From Sutcliffiella horikoshii (GTDB taxonomy: Bacteria; Bacillota; Bacilli; Bacillales; Bacillaceae_I), in the NCBI GenBank assembly GCA_001636495.1, contig KV440964.1, forward strand, positions 202,666 to 266,665: 64,000 nucleotides of DNA, read 5' to 3'. The notes beneath the pieces are model-generated. The model saw only the letters and a program-made list of their open reading frames with translations, ran no database searches and was not told the origin of the DNA. Every line of letters begins with the position of its first letter. Position 1 is the first letter of the stretch. This document shows, piece after piece, positions 55,882 to 64,000 of the stretch. Made by a program: the position numbers and the translations under genes.

Positions 55882-58065
55882 TTACACTTCCTGTTTTTCC
55901 GGTTGCAACATGGTCAGGGAAACGCGCCCTTTGTTTACTTCCACTCCGTCCACCCAAACGGTTACGATGTCCCCTACTGACACAACATCCAGTGGGTGCT
56001 TTACAAAACGGTTGCTAAGCTTGGAGATATGGACAAGGCCGTCCTGCTTCACTCCGATGTCAACAAATGCTCCGAAGTCCACCACATTACGGACCGTTCC
56101 TTCCAGTTCCATCCCTTTTTGCAGATCTTCCATCTTCAGAACGTTCTGCTTGAGAAGCGGAGTAGGCATATCATCACGTGGGTCACGCTCTGGTCTGATC
56201 AAGGAGTCGATAATATCCTGAAGTGTGATAGGTCCGATCTGAAGATCTTCAGAAAGCTTGGTAACATCTACTCCTTTTAAGGCATCTTGCAGTTTAGCAG
56301 TACCGATCTCTTTTTCAGTAGTTCCAAGCTGCTTCAGAAGTTTCTTAACGTCTGGGTAAGTTTCCGGATGGATCCCTGTTCTATCCAGCGGTTGTTTACC
56401 ATCTATGATTCTAAGGAAGCCGATACATTGTTCGTAGGTTTTGGCACCAAGTCTCGGTATCCCCTTCAAATCTGCCCTGCTCGCGAATTTGCCGTCCTCT
56501 TCTCGCTTTTTCACAATATTGTTCGCAACAGTCTTAGATAGTCCTGCCACATATTGAAGCAAGGAGGAGGATGCGGTGTTAACATTCACTCCCACTCGGT
56601 TTACCACTGTCTCTACAACGAAATTCAGGGATTCCGCCAGGCGTTTTTGAGCAACATCATGTTGATACTGACCAACACCTACTGATTTTGGATCTATTTT
56701 AACGAGCTCCGCTAACGGATCTTGTAGTCTTCTCGCAATGGAGACAGCACTTCTTTCTTCTACTTGAAGATCTGGGAATTCCTCTCTTGCCAGGTCTGAA
56801 GCAGAATATACACTTGCACCGGCTTCGTTGACAATCAAGTAAGAAATACTTTTCCCGCTTTCCTTGATCACTTCGGCGATAAGCTGTTCCGTTTCACGGG
56901 ATGCTGTACCGTTTCCTACCGCTACTACTTCAATATTGTAGGTTGCCAGCACATCCATTAACTTACGAACTGCCTCTTCACGCTTGTTGGCACCTACGTG
57001 CGGATAGATGACACTTATATGGTGCACTTTCCCTGTTTCGTCCACCACTGCAAGTTTACAACCCGTACGATATGCCGGGTCCACCCCCAACACCACGCGC
57101 CCTTTTAACGGAGGCTGAAGCAAAAGGTTTCTCAGGTTTTCAGAAAAGATATGAATGGCCTGTTCTTCTGCCTTTTCCGTCAGCTCTTTTCTGATTTCAC
57201 GCTCAATGGCCGGTTCAATCAAACGCTTGTAGCCATCTTCTATCGCTTCCTTGACGAGTGTGGTAGCAATCGATGACTCCCTCTTGATTACTTGGCGGGT
57301 TAAGTAATCAATCACTCTGTCTGTCGGGGCAGAAATAGAGAGGCGTAATACCTCCTCTTTTTCACCGCGGTTTACCGCCAAGATCCTATGAGGAAGGATT
57401 CGAGAAATGGCTTCTTCATATTCATAGTACATGGCATAGACTTCTTTTTCGTCTTTTTCTGCTTTTTTGACTGCCGACACGACCTTTCCTTGCTTAAAGG
57501 TAAGGTCCCGGATGTATTGGCGGTAGGCTGGTTCATCCGAGAAGGTTTCGGCAAGGATATCTTTCGCACCTTCGATCACCTCCTCAATAGAGGTCACTTC
57601 CTTTTCTTCTGATAGGAAGCTTCGCGCTTTTTCCTCCAATGTCGGAGATGACGGAAAGGTAAGGAGCCATTGAGCATATGGCTCAAGTCCCTTTTCTTTC
57701 GCAACGGTCGCTTTTGTACGGCGCTTTTGCTTGTAGGGACGGTATAGATCCTCTACCTGTTGGAGTTTTGTTGATTTTAAAAGGCTAGCCTTCAATTCAG
57801 GAGTAAGTTTCCCTTGCTCCTCAATAAGTCGTATAACCTCTCCTTTTCTATTTTCAAGGTTTTGTATGTAATTCCATTTTTCCATGACAGCTCTAATTTG
57901 AACTTCGTCTAACGACCCGGTTTGTTCTTTTCTGTATCGCGCGATAAATGGAACTGTGTTGCCTTCCTCTAAAAGTGCTATTACTTTTTTGGCTTGTCCT
58001 TTTGTTACTTCTACCTCTTTGACTAACAGGTTAACCAACTGTTCATTTTTATCGTTCCATTCCAA
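55882..58065 (-). CDS. tex: Tex-family S1 RNA-binding protein
   Basis: A 727-residue protein with the standard Tex domains: N-terminal helix-turn-helix region (1-190), YqgF/RuvC-like domain (about 320-460, VVLGVDPAYRTGCKLAVVDE), helix-hairpin-helix motifs (about 490-560, NTASSSLLQYVAGLSKTVAN) and a C-terminal S1 domain (about 650-720, GTVRNVVDFGAFVDIGVKQD). Tex binds nucleic acids and affects transcription; the bacterial role is broad and poorly defined. It follows rsbX after a terminator. Length is normal. Confidence 0.95.
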   Translation of the reverse strand: MEWNDKNEQLVNLLVKEVEVTKGQAKKVIALLEEGNTVPFIARYRKEQTGSLDEVQIRAVMEKWNYIQNLENRKGEVIRLIEEQGKLTPELKASLLKSTKLQQVEDLYRPYKQKRRTKATVAKEKGLEPYAQWLLTFPSSPTLEEKARSFLSEEKEVTSIEEVIEGAKDILAETFSDEPAYRQYIRDLTFKQGKVVSAVKKAEKDEKEVYAMYYEYEEAISRILPHRILAVNRGEKEEVLRLSISAPTDRVIDYLTRQVIKRESSIATTLVKEAIEDGYKRLIEPAIEREIRKELTEKAEEQAIHIFSENLRNLLLQPPLKGRVVLGVDPAYRTGCKLAVVDETGKVHHISVIYPHVGANKREEAVRKLMDVLATYNIEVVAVGNGTASRETEQLIAEVIKESGKSISYLIVNEAGASVYSASDLAREEFPDLQVEERSAVSIARRLQDPLAELVKIDPKSVGVGQYQHDVAQKRLAESLNFVVETVVNRVGVNVNTASSSLLQYVAGLSKTVANNIVKKREEDGKFASRADLKGIPRLGAKTYEQCIGFLRIIDGKQPLDRTGIHPETYPDVKKLLKQLGTTEKEIGTAKLQDALKGVDVTKLSEDLQIGPITLQDIIDSLIRPERDPRDDMPTPLLKQNVLKMEDLQKGMELEGTVRNVVDFGAFVDIGVKQDGLVHISKLSNRFVKHPLDVVSVGDIVTVWVDGVEVNKGRVSLTMLQPEKQEV

Positions 58066-58122
58066 TTTTGTAGCCTCCCAACATATTATCCCATCTTCTA
58101 TTTTAGCAAAATAATGAGCAAA

Positions 58123-58153
58123 TAAAAAAGACTAACACCGAAATGTTAGTCTT
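58123..58153 (-). terminator. Terminator of the sigB operon
   Basis: AAGACTAACA and TGTTAGTCTT are perfect 10-bp arms, followed on the minus strand by TTTTATT. It lies between rsbX and tex. Confidence 0.88.
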
Positions 58154-58162
58154 GCGTTTCCC

Positions 58163-58762
58163 CTAATGGATTTCACCAGAAATGATGGTTACATCATCCA
58201 TTCCGTTTCCGGTAAACATTGCTGCGATTTCAAGCAACGACGTCGCGGATGGTATGTCCTTGATGTAATGTTTTACAGACGGGATATTTAACCCATCCGA
58301 ATAAATGAAGAATTTCATATTGGAACTGTAGGGAAAACGATGAGTTTTAAGTGTTTGGGGTTTTCCAGATAAGTAGCCTTTGACCGGAAGAGGGTAGATA
58401 AGCTTTTCTGTCGGAGGATATAGGAAAAAGCGAATATTTCCAACACAGCTGTATACGACCTCTTGCTGGTCATAGTTTACTTTCAACACCGATACCGCTG
58501 CTCCACGTTTATTTTTCATCGCTTCATTACAAGCTTTCATAATGACGGAAACGTCTTCGGTTTCGCAGGATTTTGCAGCTAAAATGACGGCTTGTGATGC
58601 ATCATGCGCAAATTCCCCACTGCCTAGACCATCCGCCACCACACACAGAAAATAATCATCTGTTGTATTCACATAGTAGCTGTCCCCGCAGAAATACATG
58701 CCGTTCTTCGCATTCTGGTAAGCGTTGACGTTAGCTCTTTCATGTTTGAATTGTTCTATCAT
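58163..58762 (-). CDS. rsbX: PP2C phosphatase RsbX
   Basis: A 199-residue PP2C-type phosphatase with the metal motifs CVVADGLGSGEFAHDAS (about residues 38-54) and MDDVTIISGEI at the end. RsbX dephosphorylates RsbS and RsbR, resetting the stressosome after stress. Its ATG overlaps the sigB stop by 4 nt, so it is co-translated with sigma-B as feedback. Confidence 0.94.
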   Translation of the reverse strand: MIEQFKHERANVNAYQNAKNGMYFCGDSYYVNTTDDYFLCVVADGLGSGEFAHDASQAVILAAKSCETEDVSVIMKACNEAMKNKRGAAVSVLKVNYDQQEVVYSCVGNIRFFLYPPTEKLIYPLPVKGYLSGKPQTLKTHRFPYSSNMKFFIYSDGLNIPSVKHYIKDIPSATSLLEIAAMFTGNGMDDVTIISGEIH

Positions 58763-59544
58763 GAAAAGATCTCCGTGCTTGTATTATCCGCCACGAATGC
58801 TTGCTTCAGCTTGGTTAGCGCTTTTCGTTGGAGCCTGGAAACGTGCATTTGAGAAATACCCAGCTTTTCTCCTGTTTCTTTTTGACTCATATTTTGAAAG
58901 AATGTGCATTCAATGATTTGCTTTTCTCTTTCTGAAAGCACATGGAAGATTTTTTGCAATAGAAGCTGTTGATCTACCTGATCAAAGCCGGCATCCTGGT
59001 TTCCTACGATATCAAGGATAGTCACCGTACTTCCATCAGAGTCTGCTTCAATAGCATTATCGACAGAAAGAGCTTGATAGTTCTGGCTCATCTCCATCGC
59101 TTCCAAAACTTCTTCTTCTGTTACTTCCAGATAATCCGCAATCTCATAGACTTTCGGTGAACGTTGAAGCTCATTCGTCAGTTCTTCTACTGCGGATTTA
59201 ATTTTAGGTCCAATTTCTTTAATTCTACGCGGTACATGAACACTCCATGTTTTATCCCGCAGGAAACGTTTGATTTCTCCAATAATTGTCGGAACGGCAA
59301 ATGCTTCGAAACTTCTACCGAAGCTTGCATCAAAACGTTTCATAGCTCCTAGCAATCCAATCATCCCTACTTGGGATAAATCTTCATGAAAAGCTTTACC
59401 TCTTGAATATTTACGAGCGATGGATTCAACAAGTGCAGTATAATGCTCGACTAATTGCAACTGCGATACTTCACAACCATCTTGTTGGTACCGCTCTAAT
59501 AGCATATTAACATCCAGCTTACTGGACGGAGATTGATTCCGCAT
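58759..59544 (-). CDS. sigB: RNA polymerase sigma factor SigB
   Basis: A 261-residue sigma-70-family factor of the general stress response. Region 2 holds KAFHEDLSQVGMIGLLGAMKRFD, region 3 the PTIIGEIKRFLRDKTWSVHVPRR segment, and region 4 QKETGEKLGISQMHVSRLQRKAL. The start at 59544 follows GGTGGAAAGGG and overlaps the rsbW 3' end by 26 nt, as in other Bacillus; the frame is open to 59571 without a ribosome binding site. Confidence 0.96.
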   Translation of the reverse strand: MRNQSPSSKLDVNMLLERYQQDGCEVSQLQLVEHYTALVESIARKYSRGKAFHEDLSQVGMIGLLGAMKRFDASFGRSFEAFAVPTIIGEIKRFLRDKTWSVHVPRRIKEIGPKIKSAVEELTNELQRSPKVYEIADYLEVTEEEVLEAMEMSQNYQALSVDNAIEADSDGSTVTILDIVGNQDAGFDQVDQQLLLQKIFHVLSEREKQIIECTFFQNMSQKETGEKLGISQMHVSRLQRKALTKLKQAFVADNTSTEIFS

Positions 59545-59995
59545 CCCTTTCCACCTGCTCTCCTTGTACATACTTTGTCATGAAGACTGTAACGCCTTGA
59601 TTGCTATGCACCTTCACATCATCCATCAGCGTTTGGATTAAGAATAATCCTAACCCTCCTTCAGCCAAAGTTTCTACTGGTTGCGACTCGGTGTAAGGAC
59701 CTAGTTCCTCACGTACTTTATCAAAGTCAAAGCTTTGACCATTGTCAGCTACCACCAACTCGAGTCGGTCATTGTAAATACCGAATCCGATTCGAACATT
59801 ACCTTTTTCGTCCTGTTTATAAGCGTGCTCCACAGCATTTGTGCAAGCCTCGCTTAGTGCAATCTTGATATCTTCAATTTCATCGAATGAAAAGCCCATA
59901 CGATTCGCAATTCCAGATAAGGTAAGTCGTATGACTCCTACGTACTCAGCCTTGGCTGGAAAAGACATTTCTATATAATCATAAGCCCGGTTCAT
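59519..59995 (-). CDS. rsbW: Anti-sigma factor and kinase RsbW
   Basis: A 158-residue GHKL kinase with N box IKIALSEACTNAVEHAYK (about residues 44-61), G1 VVADNGQSFD and G2 GGLGLFLIQTLMDDV. RsbW holds sigma-B inactive and phosphorylates RsbV; unphosphorylated RsbV frees sigma-B. GGTGGGGGAACA precedes the ATG. Motifs are complete. Confidence 0.96.
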   Translation of the reverse strand: MNRAYDYIEMSFPAKAEYVGVIRLTLSGIANRMGFSFDEIEDIKIALSEACTNAVEHAYKQDEKGNVRIGFGIYNDRLELVVADNGQSFDFDKVREELGPYTESQPVETLAEGGLGLFLIQTLMDDVKVHSNQGVTVFMTKYVQGEQVERDAESISVQ

Positions 59996-60051
59996 TGTTC
60001 CCCCACCTTTAAGTGAACTTATTTATGGCTACTTTCATAAACGAAAAGAGC

Positions 60052-60360
60052 CTACTTAATTTCCATGATTCCCGCTAATCCAGTGATGTCAAACAATCTT
60101 TTCAGACGGTCGGATAATCCTGTCAAGCGAAAAACACCGCCGTTTGCCTTAACGGTTTTAAAGAAACCTACAAACATCCCTAAACCTGTGCTGTCCATAT
60201 AATTAACATTGGATAAGTCAAAAATGAGTTCTCCAGTGTATCCTTCTAATAACGGGGCAACCTTTTCCTTTACCTTTGGTGCAGTATAGGCATCAATTTC
60301 CCCTTCCAGAACAACTAGCGTCTGGTTTAAATCTTCTTTTATCTGAATGTCCATATTCAT
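60052..60360 (-). CDS. rsbV: Anti-anti-sigma factor RsbV
   Basis: A 102-residue STAS protein. The regulatory serine is Ser57 in NVNYMDSTGLGMFVG, phosphorylated by RsbW and dephosphorylated by RsbU. A sigma-B promoter lies 58-82 bp upstream, so rsbV, rsbW, sigB and rsbX can be autoinduced. Confidence 0.95.
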   Translation of the reverse strand: MNMDIQIKEDLNQTLVVLEGEIDAYTAPKVKEKVAPLLEGYTGELIFDLSNVNYMDSTGLGMFVGFFKTVKANGGVFRLTGLSDRLKRLFDITGLAGIMEIK

Positions 60361-60417
60361 TATTACGTCACCCCAAACATGAATTAGAATTCCAATTTTA
60401 GGTCATCCCAATACTAA

Positions 60418-60442
60418 ATACCCGCTTCTCAAACATTTAAAC
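60418..60442 (-). promoter_or_regulatory. Sigma-B promoter before rsbV
   Basis: On the minus strand GTTTAA (60442-60437), 13 bp, GGGTAT (60423-60418): consensus at both elements. The -35 overlaps the rsbU stop codon. Confidence 0.92.
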
Positions 60443-61444
60443 CTTTCTTTTCAAAATAATTAAGGTAAAGTCGTCACGGAGTTGGAAGTCCTGAATTTTT
60501 TCCAGGTCTCTATATACCAGTTCCACAATCGCTTGAGGAGGCAGGTGGATATAAGACCGTATTAAATCTATTATTTTATCAACCTCTATAAAACCTTCGT
60601 CTGTACGGCATTCAGTCACTCCGTCAGAGAATAGTATGACCATATCATCTACTTTTATTTCCTTTTCATACTGCTGATAGGTTGCCAGGCGGTCAATCCC
60701 CAATACAAGACCCCTTGCATCCAGTTCATAGAATTCATTTTTCTTCGCATCAAAATAAAGAGGCGGCTCATGCCCTGCGGAAGAGAAAGAGAAGAGGTGT
60801 TTGTGAAGATCGTACATTCCATAGAACATCGTTATGAACATGCTTGCATCCACATTTTGCTCCACCACTCTGTTTAAATTCCCAAGAACATAACTTGGCG
60901 CAACTCTAGTATCTGGTAAACTATCCATTGCATATTTGATCATGCTCATACACATCGCAGCCGGAATACCTTTTCCTATGACATCTGCAATAGCTACGCT
61001 GAACGAATCTTTCTCGTTATGGACAAAGTGATAATAATCCCCGCTCATATGTTTGGCCGGAACACTTATCGCACCGATTTCCACTGAATCTGTTTCCGGA
61101 ATTTTTGTTTCCAACAGCGTTTGTTGGACATTCACCGCAATCTCAATTTCCGTCTGGATCTCCTGTTGACGATGGCGCAGACTTTGGTGCTCACGATAGG
61201 CAATCCCATATCCGATCATGACTTCTAGAAGAAAGTCCAGGGAATGCAAAATATTGTCAGGGATATCAGGGGAAAGGTCTTGCAACATCGCTTTATGCAC
61301 ACTGATGATCTCTTCTGGAGACACTTTCTCCCCTAGCAGTCTTCTGCTGAATTCCTGACCTTTATACAAAGCTTCCTCCGACTGTCTGTTCAGATAGGCG
61401 GAGAGTATTTCTTTATATTCTGATTCTAACTTTTCATAGTTCAT
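60437..61444 (-). CDS. rsbU: PP2C phosphatase RsbU
   Basis: A 335-residue protein: an N-terminal four-helix domain (1-85) that binds RsbT, and a PP2C/SpoIIE domain (about 120-335) with MSGDYYHFV, VAIADVIGKGIPAAM and LFSDGVTE. Bound RsbT activates it to dephosphorylate RsbV. It starts 15 nt after rsbT. Confidence 0.95.
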   Translation of the reverse strand: MNYEKLESEYKEILSAYLNRQSEEALYKGQEFSRRLLGEKVSPEEIISVHKAMLQDLSPDIPDNILHSLDFLLEVMIGYGIAYREHQSLRHRQQEIQTEIEIAVNVQQTLLETKIPETDSVEIGAISVPAKHMSGDYYHFVHNEKDSFSVAIADVIGKGIPAAMCMSMIKYAMDSLPDTRVAPSYVLGNLNRVVEQNVDASMFITMFYGMYDLHKHLFSFSSAGHEPPLYFDAKKNEFYELDARGLVLGIDRLATYQQYEKEIKVDDMVILFSDGVTECRTDEGFIEVDKIIDLIRSYIHLPPQAIVELVYRDLEKIQDFQLRDDFTLIILKRKV

Positions 61445-61459
61445 GGGTTATCCCCCCTT

Positions 61460-61864
61460 CTAGCGAACCCACTTCACGGCAGTGATTGTCGTTCCTTCTC
61501 CAGATGCTGAATCAATTTGGAACGTATCCATCAGCCGTTTGACACCAGGCAGTCCTGCTCCGAGTCCTCCGGACGTGGAAAAACCATCTTCCATCACTTG
61601 ACGAATATCAGCAATTCCGGGACCATCATCGGTAGAAATCACTTTCAGTCCCCTTTTTCCGTATTCGTCCATTTCTTCGATACAAATTTGACCTGTACCT
61701 GCATATAAATAAATATTTCGAGCCAACTCCGAAATTGCCGTAGTTATCCTCGCTTGGTCTACTGTGCCGAAACCTAGATCTTTTGCGACGTTCCTACCCA
61801 TTTGCCGGGCAGCCACAATGTCCCACTCGTTTCTAATCTTTACACAGGATTGGACAGCCATCAT
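61460..61864 (-). CDS. rsbT: Switch kinase RsbT
   Basis: A 134-residue GHKL serine/threonine kinase with DQARITTAISELARNIYLYA, STDDGPGI and GLGAGLPGVKRLMDTF. It phosphorylates RsbS and RsbR upon stress, leaves the stressosome and activates RsbU. The rsbS stop directly abuts its ATG. A diverged paralogue lies at 4335-4736. Confidence 0.96.
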   Translation of the reverse strand: MMAVQSCVKIRNEWDIVAARQMGRNVAKDLGFGTVDQARITTAISELARNIYLYAGTGQICIEEMDEYGKRGLKVISTDDGPGIADIRQVMEDGFSTSGGLGAGLPGVKRLMDTFQIDSASGEGTTITAVKWVR

Positions 61865-62221
61865 TTACTCCCCCAGTTCCTGTTGTAATTTCTCTAAACC
61901 CTTTTCTAAATCTAGTGCTGTGAACACTTCATCCAATTGGATTCCTAGTTCCACTAAAGTAATGGCTACAGCAGGTTGAATCCCTGTCAGAACGACTTGC
62001 GCTCCCATAAGTTTCGACATGCTGATAACATCTCCAAGCACTTTTGCGATAAATGAATCAATCATATCAACAGAGGTCAAATCGATGACGACTCCATTTG
62101 CTCCTGTTTCATGAATTCTATTTAAAAGATCCTCTTGAAATTGCAACGCAGTTTGATCATCTAGTTCCCATTGAATTGATATTAAAAGGCAATTGTGAAG
62201 CTTTAAAATAGGTATTCTCAC
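61865..62221 (-). CDS. rsbS: Stressosome antagonist RsbS
   Basis: A 118-residue single STAS domain. The phosphorylatable serine is Ser56 in [17 protein letters not shown]. RsbS is the stressosome core partner of RsbR and sequesters RsbT. Its ATG overlaps the rsbR stop by 4 nt. Confidence 0.95.
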   Translation of the reverse strand: MRIPILKLHNCLLISIQWELDDQTALQFQEDLLNRIHETGANGVVIDLTSVDMIDSFIAKVLGDVISMSKLMGAQVVLTGIQPAVAITLVELGIQLDEVFTALDLEKGLEKLQQELGE

Positions 62222-63045
62222 TCTTGATCCCCCACAGTCACAATTTGTCTATTTGTCATTTCAAGTGCCGTCTCTATCCCTTTTTTCAAGGAGTTTTTCG
62301 TAATGATTTGATCCAGGTTGATACCTAAATTAACAATAGTCTGCGCAATTTCCGGACGGATTCCCACAAGCAGACACTTTGCCCCGACAAGACGGACTGC
62401 TTCTGCTGCCTGGATGATATGGTGCGCTACCATTGTATCGACCACAGGGACACCGGTAATATCGATCAACACCACTTCCGCACGGTGCTTGACGACACCT
62501 TGAAGAAGATTTTCCATGATCTGTCTCGCGCGTTCCGTATCAATGGTGCCAACAAGCGGCATTACAGAAATCTTGTCAAAAACCGGGATAAGTGGTGCAG
62601 CCAATTCCTGCAATGCGATCTTCTGCATCGAAACGGTATGCTCCCAAGATCCTGTATACGTTTTGACAATTTCGTTATAAACAGGACGGAGCCACTGATC
62701 AAAGTCATACATCAATGATACTTTGAGGTTGGCATCGACTTCTTTAGTCATTCCTTCAAACACAATCTTTCCAAACAGCGAAAGACCTTCCGTCACATAA
62801 ATCAACGGCCATCCAAAACGCACAATCTTCTCGGCAAAATCCGTTAGAATAGTGGATAGGTCATCCGTACCCTTGCCGATGTTATTCAATAGCAAATTGA
62901 TGTATTCACGGCTTGTACTCAAGTAGACCTTATCCGAAATGGCTTTCAGTTCCTTTTTTTCACCGATTTCATCCATGCCTTCGATCCATTGGTTAAAAAT
63001 TGTTTCACGATTTTCCTCAATATGATTGATGATATCCTGATTCAT
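62218..63045 (-). CDS. rsbR: Stressosome co-antagonist RsbRA
   Basis: A 275-residue protein with an N-terminal non-heme globin-like sensor (about 1-135), a linker helix and a C-terminal STAS domain (about 150-265). The two RsbT phosphorylation threonines are present at 170 ([10 protein letters not shown]) and 204 ([10 protein letters not shown]). The start at 63045 follows AAAGGAGCCGGGATA; the frame is open to 63147 but lacks support there. First gene of the operon. Confidence 0.95.
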   Translation of the reverse strand: MNQDIINHIEENRETIFNQWIEGMDEIGEKKELKAISDKVYLSTSREYINLLLNNIGKGTDDLSTILTDFAEKIVRFGWPLIYVTEGLSLFGKIVFEGMTKEVDANLKVSLMYDFDQWLRPVYNEIVKTYTGSWEHTVSMQKIALQELAAPLIPVFDKISVMPLVGTIDTERARQIMENLLQGVVKHRAEVVLIDITGVPVVDTMVAHHIIQAAEAVRLVGAKCLLVGIRPEIAQTIVNLGINLDQIITKNSLKKGIETALEMTNRQIVTVGDQE

Positions 63046-63219
63046 TATCCCGGCTCCTTTTTTCAATAATAGAATATATTTATAAGTTCGAAAAATAATT
63101 ATAGTTCCACTAATACCACTATAAATTTTTATCATTTTAAAAGTCAAATATGTTTAATCCCATTTCACCCAAAATTGTGGTTTATTTACCTAATTATGGT
63201 GGTATCTTCTTAGAAATAG

Positions 63220-63380
63220 GTGTGCAGCTTTAACGCCGCTGTTGATTTACGCAAACGGCTTCGCTTTCCGCGGGGCGACCTTGAGCCTCCTCACTTTGTT
63301 GCGTGGTCTCAAGATTGTCGCTTCTCCCCCGCCGGAGTCTTCGCCTTTTGCTCCAATCTACAGCTGGGGTCCTTATCCTC
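63220..63380. repeat. GC-rich intergenic repeat of a type common in Bacillus
   Basis: The segment with TTTCCGCGGGGCGACC, GAGCCTCCTC, GTCTCAAGATTGTCGCTTCT and GCCGGAGTCTTCGCCTTTTG resembles a repeat element that I know from many Bacillus intergenic regions. It is much more GC-rich than its surroundings and encodes nothing. No second copy is in the window. Confidence 0.5.
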
Positions 63381-63395
63381 TTACCGATACAAAAT

Positions 63396-63426
63396 AAAAA
63401 AGCTACTCACTCGCTTGTGAATAGCT
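63396..63426 (-). terminator. Terminator of ndoAI-ndoA
   Basis: On the minus strand AGCTATTCAC and GTGAGTAGCT arms (one mismatch) are followed by six T. Confidence 0.85.
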
Positions 63427-63453
63427 CCTTATTGATAAAACGGATTCAACATA

Positions 63454-63804
63454 TTAAAAGTCAATAAGTCCTAAACTTATTTGAAGCGCCTCATCCACTT
63501 TGTCCATCATCTCTTCGTCAAGATGAGTTATTTTGTCCGTTAATCTTTGTTTATCGATTGTTCGAATTTGTTCGAGCAGGATAACAGAGTCACGTTCAAA
63601 ACCATATCGCTTCGCATCGATTTCTACATGTGTTGGGAGTTTGGCTTTTTGGATTTGAGCAGTAATGGCAGCAACTATAACGGTCGGGCTAAATCGATTT
63701 CCGATATCATTTTGGATGACAAGTACTGGTCGAACGCCTCCTTGCTCAGACCCAACAACAGGGGATAAATCAGCAAAATAAACGTCACCGCGTTTGACAA
63801 TCAA
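63454..63804 (-). CDS. ndoA: Endoribonuclease EndoA (MazF)
   Basis: A 116-residue MazF toxin, almost the B. subtilis EndoA sequence: [39 protein letters not shown] and ending [11 protein letters not shown]. It cleaves single-stranded RNA at UACAU. It uses a TTG start at 63804, as in B. subtilis, preceded by GGGGGG. The antitoxin gene is 4 nt upstream. Confidence 0.97.
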   Translation of the reverse strand: MIVKRGDVYFADLSPVVGSEQGGVRPVLVIQNDIGNRFSPTVIVAAITAQIQKAKLPTHVEIDAKRYGFERDSVILLEQIRTIDKQRLTDKITHLDEEMMDKVDEALQISLGLIDF

Positions 63805-63808
63805 ATGA

Positions 63809-64000
63809 TTACCCCCCGCTAACTAAGCGTTCAACCGTATGCTCCGCCTCGTATTCAGCCAAAAAAGCTTCAGATGCAATGTTTAAATTAATTTTAGACA
63901 TCTCCATGTAGCCACGTCTCATGGACTCGCGAATCTGACGCTTTTTGCGCTCGCGAAGATACATCTTTGTTGCTTGAAAGATTAATTCGTTTCGATTGCC
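63809..64000 (-). CDS. ndoAI: Antitoxin EndoAI (MazE type), C-terminal part
   Basis: The last 63 codons are visible, from the window edge to the TAA at 63809: [40 protein letters not shown], then VERLVSGG. This matches EndoAI, the ribbon-helix-helix antitoxin that blocks EndoA and autoregulates the pair. The N terminus lies outside the window. Confidence 0.93.
   Translation of the reverse strand, partial: GNRNELIFQATKMYLRERKKRQIRESMRRGYMEMSKINLNIASEAFLAEYEAEHTVERLVSGG

Noticed and set aside
63046-63147. N-terminal extension of rsbR
   Set aside because: Hydrophobic, AT-rich, without a ribosome binding site; the ATG at 63045 has AAAGGAGCC and matches the family start.

Overview
The window is a chromosomal segment of a low-to-mid GC, Gram-positive, endospore-forming member of the Bacillaceae. 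The evidence is a Bacillus-type sigma-B operon, cmpA, CIRCE-controlled groESL, a HxlR/HxlAB formaldehyde module, and gene order like the region of Bacillus subtilis that runs from ndoAI-ndoA-rsbRSTUVW-sigB-rsbX through the tsa/tat/groE block. I do not assign a species; no alignment could be run.

Layout. 1-4.7 kb: the yebA-yeaD-yeaC (transglutaminase/DUF58/MoxR) operon, an MpsC-family gene and an orphan RsbT-like kinase. 5-10.6 kb: a glyoxalase-fold gene and a two-component system joined to an ABC exporter. 10.6-14.8 kb: carD, csp, a small RelA/SpoT-type HD hydrolase, guaC behind PurR boxes and a guanine-type riboswitch, and a lipoprotein. 15-16.7 kb: an intact-looking IS256-family element with an exact 8-bp target duplication, inserted in an array of 45-bp hairpins. 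16.9-21 kb: galK, an internally deleted galE remnant and galT, divergent from galM. 21-25.4 kb: corA, hxlR/hxlAB and yoxD. 25.6-32.4 kb: an accessory region with decayed genes, an AT-rich retron (reverse transcriptase fused to TOPRIM, plus msr-msd RNA), two unknown genes and a small att-bounded remnant at the 3' end of groEL. 32.4-46.6 kb: the conserved block groEL-groES, ydiL, ydiK, tatC-tatA-rex, ydiF, a GntR-controlled ABC transporter, a DnaA-box cluster and tsaD-rimI-tsaB-tsaE-thiL. 46.8-48.3 kb: a DUF3243 gene and a putative lipoprotein. 48.6-55 kb: an rRNA operon with ten tRNA genes before 16S and two after 5S, all on the minus strand. 55-64 kb: ydcK, cmpA, tex, the rsbR-rsbS-rsbT-rsbU-rsbV-rsbW-sigB-rsbX operon and the MazEF-type pair ndoAI-ndoA.

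How it works together. The rsb operon encodes stressosome (RsbR, RsbS), switch kinase (RsbT), phosphatase (RsbU), partner switch (RsbV, RsbW) and sigma-B, with a strong sigma-B-type promoter before rsbV. The tsa genes make t6A on tRNA. The gal genes carry a perfect cre box and a GalR-like dyad, but no intact galE is present here.

Most distinctive: the retron; the predicted ON-type guanine riboswitch of guaC; helically periodic non-coding arrays (52 bp at two loci, 21 bp near groES, about 20.5 bp near the rRNA operon); the galE internal deletion; the groEL-associated att remnant; and a DnaA-box cluster upstream of tsaD.
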